This document shows positions 53,019 to 60,952 of a stretch of DNA of 64,000 nt, in pieces. The position numbers and the translations under genes were made by a program. Under the pieces are notes generated by a model. It did not search any database and was not told the DNA's origin. It saw only the letters and a list, made by a program, of their open reading frames with translations. Where the stretch lies: contig NZ_JALDPT010000007.1 in assembly GCF_022695515.1 (NCBI RefSeq), positions 81,836-145,835 on the forward strand, in the 5' to 3' direction. The DNA comes from Phenylobacterium aquaticum (lineage in GTDB: Bacteria; Pseudomonadota; Alphaproteobacteria; Caulobacterales; Caulobacteraceae). Positions within the stretch are counted from its first letter, which is position 1; every line of letters begins with the position of its first letter.

Positions 53019-53314
53019 GCGCCGACACCCCCAATCGCCGCGTGGCTGTGGCGCTGCGCTATGAAGGCGGCGGCGCGCCGCAGGTGGTGGCCTCCGGCCG
53101 TGGCCTGACCGGGGAGCGGATCATCGCGGTGGCGCAGGCCCATGGCGTGCCCATGACGCACAATCCGCCGCTCGCCCAGGCGCTCTCGACGTTGGAGCTG
53201 GAGACCGAGATCCCCGAGCGGCTCTATGTGGCGGTGGCAGAGGTTCTGGGCTTTCTGCTCAAGGCCGCCAAGGACGAGAGCGTCACGTCAGGATCGCCCC
53301 GAACACCAGCTTGA
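53015..53314 (+). CDS. Stand-alone FlhB C-terminal domain protein (FlhX-like)
   Basis: 99 residues. The domain is that of FlhB/YscU after its NPTH cleavage site: RRVAVALRYEGGGAPQVVASGRGL, HGVPMTHNPPLAQALSTLELE and LYVAVAEVLGFLLKAAK. Residues MSADTPNRRV stand where N-P-T-H would be, so the protein begins about at the autocleaved fragment and cannot itself be cleaved. The ATG overlaps the restored fliK-like TGA (ATGA). It probably interacts with FliK or the flagellar export gate. Confidence 0.8.
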   Translation: MSADTPNRRVAVALRYEGGGAPQVVASGRGLTGERIIAVAQAHGVPMTHNPPLAQALSTLELETEIPERLYVAVAEVLGFLLKAAKDESVTSGSPRTPA

Positions 53315-53414
53315 GGCCGCCGGCCACGAGGCCGAGCGCCAGGACGCTGGCCGCCCATATGCCGAGGAACCAGGTCCAGCGTCGCCAGGCGGGGACGGAT
53401 CGGGCGGGGGTCAA
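53283..53414 (-). CDS. DUF2474 family small cytochrome bd accessory peptide
   Basis: 43 residues from TTG 53414, whose first bases overlap the cydB stop (TTGA). The sequence is one transmembrane helix after WRRWTWFLGIWAAS, then VLALGLVAGGLKLVF. DUF2474 peptides are encoded after cydAB and resemble CydX in role: stabilising or tuning the oxidase. The last 32 bases overlap the antiparallel end of the FlhB-like gene. Confidence 0.75.
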   Translation of the reverse strand: MTPARSVPAWRRWTWFLGIWAASVLALGLVAGGLKLVFGAILT

Positions 53415-54412
53415 TGGTAGCCCTCCGCCCCGACCTTGCCGCGGAACACCCAGTAGGCGTAGCCGGTATAGGCCAGGATCACCGGGACCAGCACCAGGGC
53501 GCCGACCAGCATGAAGGCCTGGCTGGCCGGCGGCGCGGCGGCCTGCCAGAGGGTCACCTGCATCGGCACCACATAGGGGAAGAGGCTGATCGCCAGCCCC
53601 GCATAGCCGAGGCCGAACAGGCACAGCGCCAGGGGAAACAGCCAGGTCTCCCGTCGCTGCTTCAGGCCGTAGACCAGGGCGGCCGCGGTGATGACCACCA
53701 GGAGCGGCACCTGGGCGGTGGCGAGGATCCGGGGGAATTCGAACCAGCGCCGCCAATAGGCGCCCTCCAGGAACGGGGTCGCGGCGCTGACGCTGAAGAT
53801 GGCGATGAGGGTCGCCGCCGTCAGCCAACCGGCCAGGCGATAGGCCCGGTCCTGCAGTTCCCCCTCGGTCTTCAGCACCAGCCAGGTCGCGCCCAGCAGG
53901 GCGTAGCCGGCCAGGACCGAGACGCCGCAGAGCAGGCTGAAGGGCGTGAGCCAGTCCCACCAGCCGCCGCCATAGCCGCGGCCGGCCACCTTCACCCCCT
54001 GCAGGATCGCGCCGAGGATCACGCCCTGGGATAGGGCGGCGAGCGCTGAGCCGCCGCAGAAGGCGAGGTCCCAGGCCCATTTGGCCCGGTCGGTTCGCCA
54101 GCGGTATTCAAAGGCCACGCCGCGGAACACCAGGCCGAGCAGCATGGCGATCAGGGGCGTGTAGACCGCCGGCATCAGGATCGCATAGGCGAGCGGGAAG
54201 GCGGCGAACAGGCCGCCGCCGCCGAGGATCAGCCAGGTCTCGTTGCCGTCCCAGACCGGGGCGACGGAGTTCATGGCGGTGTCGCGCTGGCCGCCCTTCT
54301 GGAAGAAGGGAAACAGGACGCCAACGCCCAGGTCGAACCCGTCCATGGCGACATAGGCGAAGACGGCGAAGGCGAGGATGGCGGCCCAGACGAGGGTGAG
54401 GTCGATGTGCAT
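53411..54412 (-). CDS. cydB: Cytochrome bd-type quinol oxidase subunit II
   Basis: 333 residues with eight or nine transmembrane helices. The start DLTLVWAAILAFAVFAYVAMDGFDLGVG and the PVWDGNETWLILGGGGLFAAFP segment are the CydB/CioB signature. It stabilises subunit I and the di-heme centre in the inner membrane. With the small DUF2474 peptide and short Q-loop subunit I, the enzyme resembles the cyanide-insensitive (CIO) branch. ATG 54412 is 10 bases downstream of cydA. Confidence 0.95.
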   Translation of the reverse strand: MHIDLTLVWAAILAFAVFAYVAMDGFDLGVGVLFPFFQKGGQRDTAMNSVAPVWDGNETWLILGGGGLFAAFPLAYAILMPAVYTPLIAMLLGLVFRGVAFEYRWRTDRAKWAWDLAFCGGSALAALSQGVILGAILQGVKVAGRGYGGGWWDWLTPFSLLCGVSVLAGYALLGATWLVLKTEGELQDRAYRLAGWLTAATLIAIFSVSAATPFLEGAYWRRWFEFPRILATAQVPLLVVITAAALVYGLKQRRETWLFPLALCLFGLGYAGLAISLFPYVVPMQVTLWQAAAPPASQAFMLVGALVLVPVILAYTGYAYWVFRGKVGAEGYH

Positions 54413-54422
54413 GGCCTGGTCC

Positions 54423-55831
54423 TCATTCCGCCGGGTGCAGCAGACGGTCGGGGTCGATCGCCGGGGCCGGCGTGATCCCGGCGGCCCGGACCGGTGCGGG
54501 GCCGGAGGGGCCGGCCTCGTGGGCCTTGGGCGGCTGGCTCATTAGGCGCAGGAGGTAGAAGAGGCCGGCCCCGAAGACGGTGAAATAGACCACCGCGAAG
54601 GCGGCGAGGGAGGCCGCCACGGCCGGGGCGTCCAGCGGCGAGGCCGAGTGCGAGGTGCGTAGCAGGCCATAGACCGTATAGGGCTGACGGCCGACCTCGG
54701 TGGTCACCCAGCCGGCGAGCACCGCCACGAAGCCCATGGGCCCCATGGCCAGAGCCAGCCACTGGGGCGGCGCCCAGTCATAGAGCTTGCCGCGCAGGCG
54801 GGCGAAGAGGGTGATCGCCCCCAGCGCCGCGATGGCGAGGCCGATGCCGACCATGATCCGGAACGACCAGAAGACCACCGGCACGAAGGGCCAGTTCTGG
54901 CGCGGAATGGTGTCGAGACCCGCCAGGGGGGCGTTGGGATTGTGCTTCAGGATCAGGGAGGAGAGCTTGGGGACCTCGATCGCCGCGCGCACCACGCCGG
55001 CCTTTTGGTCGGGCAGGCCGAACAGGATCAGCGGGGCGCCGGCCGGGTGGCTCTGATAGTGGCCCTCCATCGCCATGACCTTGGCGGGCTGGTGCTCCAG
55101 GGTGTTCAGGCCATGGGCGTCGCCGGCCAGGATCTGGATCGGGGCGACCAGGGTGGTCATCCACATGGCCATGGAGAACATCTTGCGGGCCGCCGGCTGG
55201 GCGCGGTCCTTCAGGAGGTGGAAGGCGCCCACTGCGCCCACGACCAGGGCGGTGGTCAGATAGGCCGCCAGCACCATGTGGACCAGGCGATAGGGGAAGG
55301 ACGGATTGAAGATCACCGCCATCCAGCTGACGGGGACGAACTGGCCCTGGGCGTTTATCGCGAAGCCGGCCGGGGTCTGCATCCAGCTGTTCACCGCCAG
55401 GATCCAGAAGGCGGAGGCGAAGGTGCCGACGGCGACAGCCAGGGTGGCGGCGAAGTGCAGGCGCTCGCCGACCTTCTCCGGCCGAACAGCATCACACCCA
55501 GGAAGCCGGCCTCCAGGAAGAAGGCGCTCATCACCTCATAGGCCATCAGGGGGCCCACCACCGGGCCGGCCTTGTCGGAGAACACCGACCAGTTCGAGCC
55601 GATCTGGTAGGACATGACCAGGCCCGAGACGACGCCGGCCCCGAAGGCCACGGCGAAGATCTTCATCCAGTAATTGAACAGGTCCAGATAGACGGGCTTG
55701 CGGGTCTTGAGCCAGAGCCCTTCGAGAACGGCCAGATAGCTGGCCAGCCCGATCGAAAAGACCGGGAAAACGATATGAAATCCAATGGTGAAGGCGAACT
55801 GCGCCCGCGCCAGGAACAGGGCGTCGGTCAT
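54423..55831 (-). CDS. cydA: Cytochrome bd-type quinol oxidase subunit I, frameshifted
   Basis: About 469 residues when restored. The N-terminal part from ATG 55831 holds the heme His in FTIGFHIVFPVFSIGL and ends in GVMLFGR. Near 55478 one C on the plus strand is missing (GG instead of GGG on the coding strand). Restoring it gives FGREKVGERLHFAATL, continuing into NSWMQTPAGFAI. The second His and Met axial ligands are in MEGHYQSHP and near GRQPYTVYGLL. The quinol loop is short, as in CIO-type enzymes. It overlaps gbsR-like by four bases. Confidence 0.9.
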
Positions 55832-56412
55832 GACGCGTCCTCCTGAGTACTGTTGCGACGCTTGCCGGAGGCGAAGACCGCGATCTTGCTCTTGACCTCC
55901 AGAAGCTTGGAGACGCCGGCGCCGAGCGCCAGCAATTGGGCCAGACTGTCGTTATCCAGGCGCTGCACATCGTCGGCCCAGCCGGTGAGCAGCTCGATCA
56001 GGTCGTGCATCTGGCGCATCTTGGCCTGGGCGTGGCGTTCCTCGGCGCTGGCCGGGGTCTCCATCAGGATGTCGCGCAGAAGCGAAAGGGTGGGATCGAT
56101 CTCACGTTTGCGCCGCTCTTCTGCGAGCGTCCGCAGGATCTGCCAGATGTCGTCGGGCGCCTCGAGGTACTCGCGGCGGTCGCCGGGCAGGTGGCGTTTG
56201 CGGACCAGCCTCCAGGCCTCCAACTCCTTGATTCCCATACTGACATTGGAGCGCGAGACGCCCAGCGCCTCGGTGATCTCCTCGGCGTTGAGCGGGCGGT
56301 CGGATAGGAACAGCAGGGCGTAGATCTGGCCGACGGTGCGGTTGACGCCCCATCGTCCGCCCATCTCCCCGAAATGCAGCACGAAGGCCTGGACGATCGG
56401 GGGGAGAGTCAT
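55828..56412 (-). CDS. GbsR/MarR family regulator of the cyd operon
   Basis: 194 residues. The winged-helix part is NRTVGQIYALLFLSDRPLNAEEI, TEALGVSRSNVSMGIKELEAW and a wing with LPGDRREYLEAP, the GbsR-type arrangement. It is the first gene of the operon and its TGA overlaps the cydA start (ATGA). Family members sense small molecules, choline in GbsR itself, so the ligand here is open. It probably binds the dyad at 56428-56447 in its own promoter. Confidence 0.85.
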   Translation of the reverse strand: MTLPPIVQAFVLHFGEMGGRWGVNRTVGQIYALLFLSDRPLNAEEITEALGVSRSNVSMGIKELEAWRLVRKRHLPGDRREYLEAPDDIWQILRTLAEERRKREIDPTLSLLRDILMETPASAEERHAQAKMRQMHDLIELLTGWADDVQRLDNDSLAQLLALGAGVSKLLEVKSKIAVFASGKRRNSTQEDAS

Positions 56413-56427
56413 TTCGTCATTCCTGAG

Positions 56428-56447
56428 ATTTCAGCAATGACTGAAAT
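56428..56447. promoter_or_regulatory. Dyad upstream of the cyd operon, candidate GbsR site
   Basis: ATTTCAG and CTGAAAT form perfect 7-base arms around CAATGA. It is 15 bases before the gbsR-like start and next to the FNR/FixK box. A role as an operator for the GbsR-like protein is inferred from location. Confidence 0.55.
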
Positions 56448-56458
56448 TACAGAACGAC

Positions 56459-56472
56459 TTGATCCAGATCAA
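56459..56472. promoter_or_regulatory. Perfect FNR/FixK box (TTGAT-N4-ATCAA)
   Basis: TTGATCCAGATCAA matches the consensus exactly. It lies 46 bases before the gbsR-like start, a typical activator position if transcription begins in the next tens of bases. FixK-type control by low oxygen is well known for terminal oxidases in Caulobacterales. Confidence 0.85.
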
Positions 56473-56496
56473 GGAGGCCTTGCAAATTTCGGGGCG

Positions 56497-57159
56497 TCAG
56501 GCGCTGGCGAGGGCGCTCTGGAACAGGATGGCGCCGTCGGCCGAGCCCAACTCCGCCTCGAAGGCGCGGTCGGGGTGCGGCATCAGGCCCAGCACATTGC
56601 CCCGGCCATTGACGATGCCGGCGATGGCGTCGGTCGAGCCGTTGGGATTGTTCACATAGCGGAACACCACCTGGCCCTCGCCCTCGATGCGGGCCAGGGT
56701 CTCGGCGTCGGCGAAGAAATTGCCCTCGCCATTGCCGACGGTCATGGTCACCTGGCGGCGGTCGCCGAAGCCGGCGGTGAAGCGGGTCTGGGCGTTGGCG
56801 ACCTCAAGGTCGACGGCCTTGCAGACATATTTCAGCTGCTCGTTGCGTAAGAGGGCGCCGGGCAGCATGCCGGCCTCGCACAAGACCTGGAAGCCATTGC
56901 AAATGCCGACCGTGGCCACGCCGCGCTCGGCGGCGGCCTTGACCTCGGCCATCACCGGCGAGAGGGCCGCCATGGCCCCGCAGCGCAGATAGTCGCCATA
57001 GGAGAAGCCGCCGGGCAGGACGATCAGGTCCAGGCCGGAGGGCAGGGCGGTCTCGGCGTGCCAGACCATCTCCACCGCCGCGCCGGTCGAGCGCTCGATG
57101 GCGACCTTGCAGTCGCGGTCGCAATTGGAGCCGGGGAAGACGATGACGGCGGCTTTCAT
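56497..57159 (-). CDS. purQ: Phosphoribosylformylglycinamidine synthase glutaminase subunit PurQ
   Basis: 220 residues. The class I glutamine amidotransferase triad is visible: nucleophile Cys in [14 protein letters not shown] and His/Glu near [10 protein letters not shown]. It opens with the family start [16 protein letters not shown]. It supplies ammonia to PurL for FGAM synthesis, with PurS as the bridge. The ATG overlaps the restored stop of the DUF3291 gene (ATGA). Its partner purS is separated from it by three other genes. Confidence 0.97.
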   Translation of the reverse strand: MKAAVIVFPGSNCDRDCKVAIERSTGAAVEMVWHAETALPSGLDLIVLPGGFSYGDYLRCGAMAALSPVMAEVKAAAERGVATVGICNGFQVLCEAGMLPGALLRNEQLKYVCKAVDLEVANAQTRFTAGFGDRRQVTMTVGNGEGNFFADAETLARIEGEGQVVFRYVNNPNGSTDAIAGIVNGRGNVLGLMPHPDRAFEAELGSADGAILFQSALASA

Positions 57160-57622
57160 TTGGCGGCCTCTAGCTGGTCGGGAGCGGGGATGCGAGTCTT
57201 GAAGTCGAAGGCGTGGTCGCTGGGACCGTGGGCGTGCAGGTGCGCCAGGCGGGCGATCCCCTCGTCACGGCTGGGGATGGTCCGGCCGGGATCCACCACA
57301 GGCAGAAGGAGGCCTGCACATTGGCCTCGAACCATTCGCCGCGGCGGCGGACATAGTCGCGATGCTCGGTGCGATAGGCGAAGGCGGCCAGGTGCTCGGC
57401 GCTTTCCCAGACCGACATGTTGATCAGATAGAGCGGGTCCTGGTCGGCCGCGGGCGTGGCCGAGGAGAACCCCTCGCCATCGCCGCGCCAGATGAAGCCG
57501 GGCTGGGCCTCCGCGAGCGCATTGATCTCGTCCAGCGCCTCGCGGAACACGGTGATCTCCGGCGCCTCAAGGGGCGCCTTGAGGGTGGCGACATTGAACT
57601 GGGCGAGGTGATGTCCGCTCAC
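57156..57622 (-). CDS. DUF3291 domain protein, frameshifted near the C-terminus
   Basis: 155 residues when restored, starting at GTG 57622 ([20 protein letters not shown]). The DUF3291 pattern [36 protein letters not shown] and FCLWW is clear. After FCLWW the frame breaks at 57292-57294; one added C on the plus strand gives [20 protein letters not shown], equal in length to the paralogue. The true stop then overlaps the purQ ATG. DUF3291 is of unknown function and resembles antibiotic-biosynthesis monooxygenase folds. Confidence 0.8.
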
Positions 57623-58108
57623 TCAGGCGCACTCATCCAGGATCGCGGCGGGAGGCGTTGCGACGTCAGGCGCGGGGAAGGGCTCGCGGAAGGTGAAGGC
57701 CTCCGGCGACGGGCCGCGGCGGCGCAGGATCTCCAGGCGGGCGATCCCTTCCTCGGGGGTCGGCTCATGGCCGATCGGCACCCACCAGAGGCACATGTAG
57801 AGTTCCATGGACTCGAACCACTCGCGGCGACGTCGCATGATGTCGCGATGGGCCGTTCGGTATACGAAGGCCGCCAGCGATTCCGTGTCCGTCCAGACCG
57901 ACATGTTCACGGCCATCAAGGGATTCTCGAAGGGCTGGATATCGGTGGCGTCGTCGCCATCGCCGGTCAGTCGCCAGATGAAGCCGGGCTGGCTTTCCGC
58001 CAGGGCGTTGATAACGCCGAGATTGGCGACGAACTCGGCCGTTTCCGGCGCATCGACGGGCGCCTTGAGGGTTCCGATATTGATCTGCGCAAGGTGAAAG
58101 CCGCTCAC
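57623..58108 (-). CDS. DUF3291 domain protein
   Basis: 161 residues from GTG 58108, with a perfect AAAGGAGG six bases upstream. Intact pattern: GFHLAQINIGTLKAPVDAP, FIWRLTGDGDDATDIQPFEN, VNMSVWTDTESLAAFVYRTAHRDIM and WFESMELYMCLWWVP. It is the close paralogue of the next gene, with stop and next GTG adjacent. Role unknown. It overlaps the lipoprotein stop upstream by a GTGA. Confidence 0.88.
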   Translation of the reverse strand: MSGFHLAQINIGTLKAPVDAPETAEFVANLGVINALAESQPGFIWRLTGDGDDATDIQPFENPLMAVNMSVWTDTESLAAFVYRTAHRDIMRRRREWFESMELYMCLWWVPIGHEPTPEEGIARLEILRRRGPSPEAFTFREPFPAPDVATPPAAILDECA

Positions 58109-58479
58109 GTCCCGCCTCCTTTGGCCAGACTCCGCAGATAGGCGTCGAGTTGGTCATATCCAGCCTTGTCGCCGAACGGGCAGCCGGAATTGGTCACGTG
58201 GCCGCCGGCCGCGCGCTGCTGCAGGATCGCCGGGTGGCCCGGCGCGCCCTTCAGGGTGATCATGTAGGACACGCTGGCGTCGGCCGAGGTGTAGAAGCGA
58301 TAGGGCTCGCCCGGCTCCGGCGGCGCGGGGCGGACGCCCGGCTCGGCGGCGATCTTGGCGGCGAGCGCATCGAAGCCCAGGGCGCAGTCCAGCTGGGGGA
58401 CTTGCGCCGGGGCCTCGGCTTTCGGCGCGCAGGCGGCCAGGGCGAGGGCGCCTCCGAGGAGGGGCGCCAGGGCCCTCAC
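58105..58479 (-). CDS. Small lipoprotein inside the purine operon
   Basis: 124 residues from GTG 58479. The signal is VRALAPLLGGALALAAC, a good lipobox. The mature domain contains paired cysteines (LDCALGFDALAAKI, NSGCPFGDKAGY) and a C-terminal helix DQLDAYLRSLAKG. GTGA overlaps with purS on one side and the DUF3291 gene on the other. An envelope lipoprotein in a purine operon is unusual; no function can be assigned. Confidence 0.8.
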   Translation of the reverse strand: MRALAPLLGGALALAACAPKAEAPAQVPQLDCALGFDALAAKIAAEPGVRPAPPEPGEPYRFYTSADASVSYMITLKGAPGHPAILQQRAAGGHVTNSGCPFGDKAGYDQLDAYLRSLAKGGGT

Positions 58480-58715
58480 GCCAGCTCCACCCGGTAGCTT
58501 TCGATCACGGTGTTGGCGAGGAGCTTCTCGCACATCTGCTTGACCTCGGCCTCGGCCTCGGCGGCGTTGGCGCTCTTCAGGTCGAACTCGATGGTCTTGC
58601 CGACCCGCACGCCTTCGACGCCGGCCCAGCCCAGGCCATGCAGGGCGTTCTCGACGGCCTTGCCCTGGACGTCGAGGACGCCGGGCTTGAGGAAGACGTG
58701 GACTTTCGCGCGCAC
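58476..58715 (-). CDS. purS: PurS subunit of FGAM synthase
   Basis: 79 residues from GTG 58715 ([20 protein letters not shown]). The small ferredoxin-like fold ends YRVELA and includes LGWAGVEGVRVGKTIEFDL. PurS dimers bridge PurL and PurQ. The GTG shares one base with the purC stop (TAGTG), so the two are coupled. It is normally followed directly by purQ, but here a lipoprotein and two DUF3291 genes intervene. Confidence 0.95.
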   Translation of the reverse strand: MRAKVHVFLKPGVLDVQGKAVENALHGLGWAGVEGVRVGKTIEFDLKSANAAEAEAEVKQMCEKLLANTVIESYRVELA

Positions 58716-59473
58716 TAGTGCAGGCCTCCTTGGATCACGGTCGGCATCTCTTTCATGATGCCGAGCCTTCGGGCGACTTCGGTGTAGTTCTCGATGACAT
58801 CGCCCAGGTCGCGCCGGAAGCGGTCCTTGTCCATCTTTTCCTGGGTCTGGGCGTCCCAAAGCCGGCAGCTGTCGGGGCTGATCTCGTCGGCCAGGATGGT
58901 GCGGGCGAAGTCGCCCTCCCACAGACGGCCGAACTCGATCTTGAAATCGACCAGGGTGATGCCAACCGCTCCGAACGAGCCGTTCAGGAAGTCGTTGATG
59001 CGCAGCGTCAGGGCCATCATGTCGTCGATCTCCTGGGTCGAGGCCCAGTTGAAGGCGGTGATGTGCTCTTCGGTGACCATCGGGTCGGAGAGCTTGTCGT
59101 CCTTCAGATAGAACTCGATGATCGAGCGCGGCAGCTGCTGGCCCTCGGGCAGGCCGAAGCGCTGCGACAAAGAGCCCGCGGCGACGTTGCGGCAGACGAC
59201 CTCGAGCGGAATGATCTCGACCTCGCGGATCAGCTGCTCGCGCAGGTTCAATCTGCGGATGAAGTGATTTTGCACGCCGATGGTGTTCAGGCGCGTCATG
59301 AAATACTCGCTGATGCGATTATTGATGACGCCCTTGCCCTCGAGAATGGCTTTCTTTTGGGCGTTGAAGGCTGTCGCGTCGTCCTTGAAGTACTGGATCA
59401 GTGTTCCGGGCTCGGGGCCTTCATAGAGGATCTTGGCCTTGCCTTCGTAGATCTTCTTGCGACGGGTGGTCAT
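58715..59473 (-). CDS. purC: SAICAR synthetase
   Basis: 252 residues from ATG 59473 ([19 protein letters not shown]). The family motifs [20 protein letters not shown] and [11 protein letters not shown], plus [15 protein letters not shown] (metal/substrate) are all present. It joins aspartate to CAIR. An alternative ATG 59488 adds five residues. First gene of the operon; a terminator-like hairpin lies in its leader. Confidence 0.97.
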   Translation of the reverse strand: MTTRRKKIYEGKAKILYEGPEPGTLIQYFKDDATAFNAQKKAILEGKGVINNRISEYFMTRLNTIGVQNHFIRRLNLREQLIREVEIIPLEVVCRNVAAGSLSQRFGLPEGQQLPRSIIEFYLKDDKLSDPMVTEEHITAFNWASTQEIDDMMALTLRINDFLNGSFGAVGITLVDFKIEFGRLWEGDFARTILADEISPDSCRLWDAQTQEKMDKDRFRRDLGDVIENYTEVARRLGIMKEMPTVIQGGLH

Positions 59474-59513
59474 ACACGCCTTCTCCACAAAGCGAGGGCT
59501 AGGTCGGCGCTGG

Positions 59514-59550
59514 AAACAAAAACGCGCGCCGTTGATCCCAACGCGCGCGG
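59514..59550 (-). promoter_or_regulatory. Terminator-like hairpin in the purC leader (possible attenuator)
   Basis: On the minus strand a GC-rich stem (CGCGCG with GTT/AAC next to the loop GGGATC, one bulged G) is followed by TTTTTGTTT. It ends about 40 bases before the purC ATG. No minus-strand gene ends here, so it is more likely a leader attenuator than an end-of-gene terminator. A matching antiterminator has not been identified. Confidence 0.5.
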
Positions 59551-59740
59551 CGACCGCGATTCGACCTTCTCGCTCATCCGAGGCGGAACGAATTTAGCTG
59601 ACCGGGGCCGCTCGCGCAAACTTCGCCCGCGTGCGCCGCAGCAACGCCTTCGCGTCATGGTGGATGAAGCGCCGCTTTCGATTGCGGGCGCCGCCGCCAA
59701 GCGATACAGGAACGGCGACTGAACACGATCTGGGACCATC

Positions 59741-60064
59741 ATGACGACCTTCGACAATCGCGAACGTGGCTTTGAGAACAAGTTCGCGCTGGAGCAGGAA
59801 AACGAATTCAAGGCGGGCGCCCGGCGCAACCGCCTGCTCGGCCAATGGGCCGCCGGCCTGATGGGCCTGGAAGGCTCCCACATCGACGAATACGCTCAGG
59901 CCGTCGTGAAGTCGGACTTCGAGCTGCCCGGCGACGAGGACGTGCTGCGCAAGGTGTTCGAGGACCTGAAGGGCTCCGGCGTCGGCGTCTCGGAAGGCGA
60001 AGTGCGCATGAAGATGGACGAGCTGCTGGCTCTGGCCCGCGACCAGGTGAAGAACGGGCTCTGA
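59741..60064 (+). CDS. DUF1476 family protein (ATP synthase zeta-subunit type inhibitor)
   Basis: 107 residues. The pattern TTFDNRERGFENKFALEQENEFKAGARRNRLLGQWAA, then DEYAQAVVKSDFELPGDEDVLRKV, is the DUF1476/zeta family of alphaproteobacteria, shown in Paracoccus to inhibit F1-ATPase in one direction. The N-terminal segment is the inhibitory part in that system. It stands alone with a strong terminator. Function in this organism is by family. Confidence 0.9.
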   Translation: MTTFDNRERGFENKFALEQENEFKAGARRNRLLGQWAAGLMGLEGSHIDEYAQAVVKSDFELPGDEDVLRKVFEDLKGSGVGVSEGEVRMKMDELLALARDQVKNGL

Positions 60065-60094
60065 GCCCCGCCGCGCAAGGCTGTTGAAATTCAG

Positions 60095-60124
60095 AACGCC
60101 GCCCCTCGCCGGGCGGCGTTTTTC
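60095..60124 (+). terminator. Rho-independent terminator of the DUF1476 gene
   Basis: AACGCCGCCC pairs with GGGCGGCGTT around CTCGCC, followed by TTTCG. Confidence 0.88.
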
Positions 60125-60190
60125 GTTTGGGCGCCGTTGCGGCAGATCGCCCAAACCTGCCGTCAGAACATCAGCGCCAGGGAGGCGATC

Positions 60191-60952
60191 ATGGCCGATC
60201 AAGACATTCTGAGCGTGGAGCGGCGCGGCGCCGTCGACTTCGTCACCCTGAACCGGCCCGACCGGCTGAACGCGCTGAACCAGCCGATGTCGGAGGCCCT
60301 GCTCAGCTATTTCGAGGCCCGGCGCCGTGACACCGAGGCCCGCGTGATCGTGCTGGCGGGCGCAGGCCGCGCCTTCTGCTCGGGCGCCGACCTCAAGGCG
60401 GGCGGCCAGCCCGACGCCCTGCGCGACGGTCCCAATGGCGACTGGATGCTGCGCGACACGCTGAAGGCCATGCGCGCCTGTCCGCAGCCGATCGTGGCCC
60501 TGGTCCAGGGCGCGGCGGCCGGCGGCGGCCTGGCCATCGCGCTGGCGGCCGACGTCATCGTGGCGGGCGAGAGCGCCGCCTTCCATCCGGCCTTCATCAA
60601 GATCGGCCTGTCCGGCTCGGAGCTGGCGGTGAGCTGGCGTCTGCAGCGGACCATCGGCCCCTACCGCACCCGCGACATGCTCTTGACCGGCCAGCCCCTG
60701 AAGGCGGCGGACGCCCTGGCTGCAGGCCTGGCCTCGCGCCTTGTGCCCGACGCCGAGCTGGCTGCGACCGGCGCGGCGATCGCCGAGGCCATGCTGGCCG
60801 CGTCTCCCGACGCGCTGAGGGTCTCCAAGCGCACCTTCGACGCCACGCTGGAAGGCCTGAGCTTCGACGCGGCGCTCGAGCTGGAAGAGCGCGGCCAGAT
60901 CCAGATGATCCGCGCCGGCCGCGCGGCCATGGCCGCGGCGGCGAAGGGCTAG
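60191..60952 (+). CDS. Enoyl-CoA hydratase/isomerase family protein
   Basis: 253 residues from ATG 60191, after AGGGAGG. The crotonase fold is seen in FVTLNRPDRLNALNQPM, GAGRAFCSGADLKAGG (oxyanion hole) and AAAGGGLAIALAADVIVAG with FHPAFIKIGLSGSE. The Glu that would hydrate the double bond in true hydratases is replaced by Ser (SGSE), so isomerase or other crotonase chemistry is also possible. Probably fatty-acid or aromatic degradation. It stands opposite the AraC regulator, convergent. Confidence 0.9.
   Translation: MADQDILSVERRGAVDFVTLNRPDRLNALNQPMSEALLSYFEARRRDTEARVIVLAGAGRAFCSGADLKAGGQPDALRDGPNGDWMLRDTLKAMRACPQPIVALVQGAAAGGGLAIALAADVIVAGESAAFHPAFIKIGLSGSELAVSWRLQRTIGPYRTRDMLLTGQPLKAADALAAGLASRLVPDAELAATGAAIAEAMLAASPDALRVSKRTFDATLEGLSFDAALELEERGQIQMIRAGRAAMAAAAKG

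Noticed and set aside
51926..53314. A genuine FliK-FlhB fusion gene
   Set aside because: The joining region is frame-shifted noise; the restored frame ends with a normal ATGA overlap.
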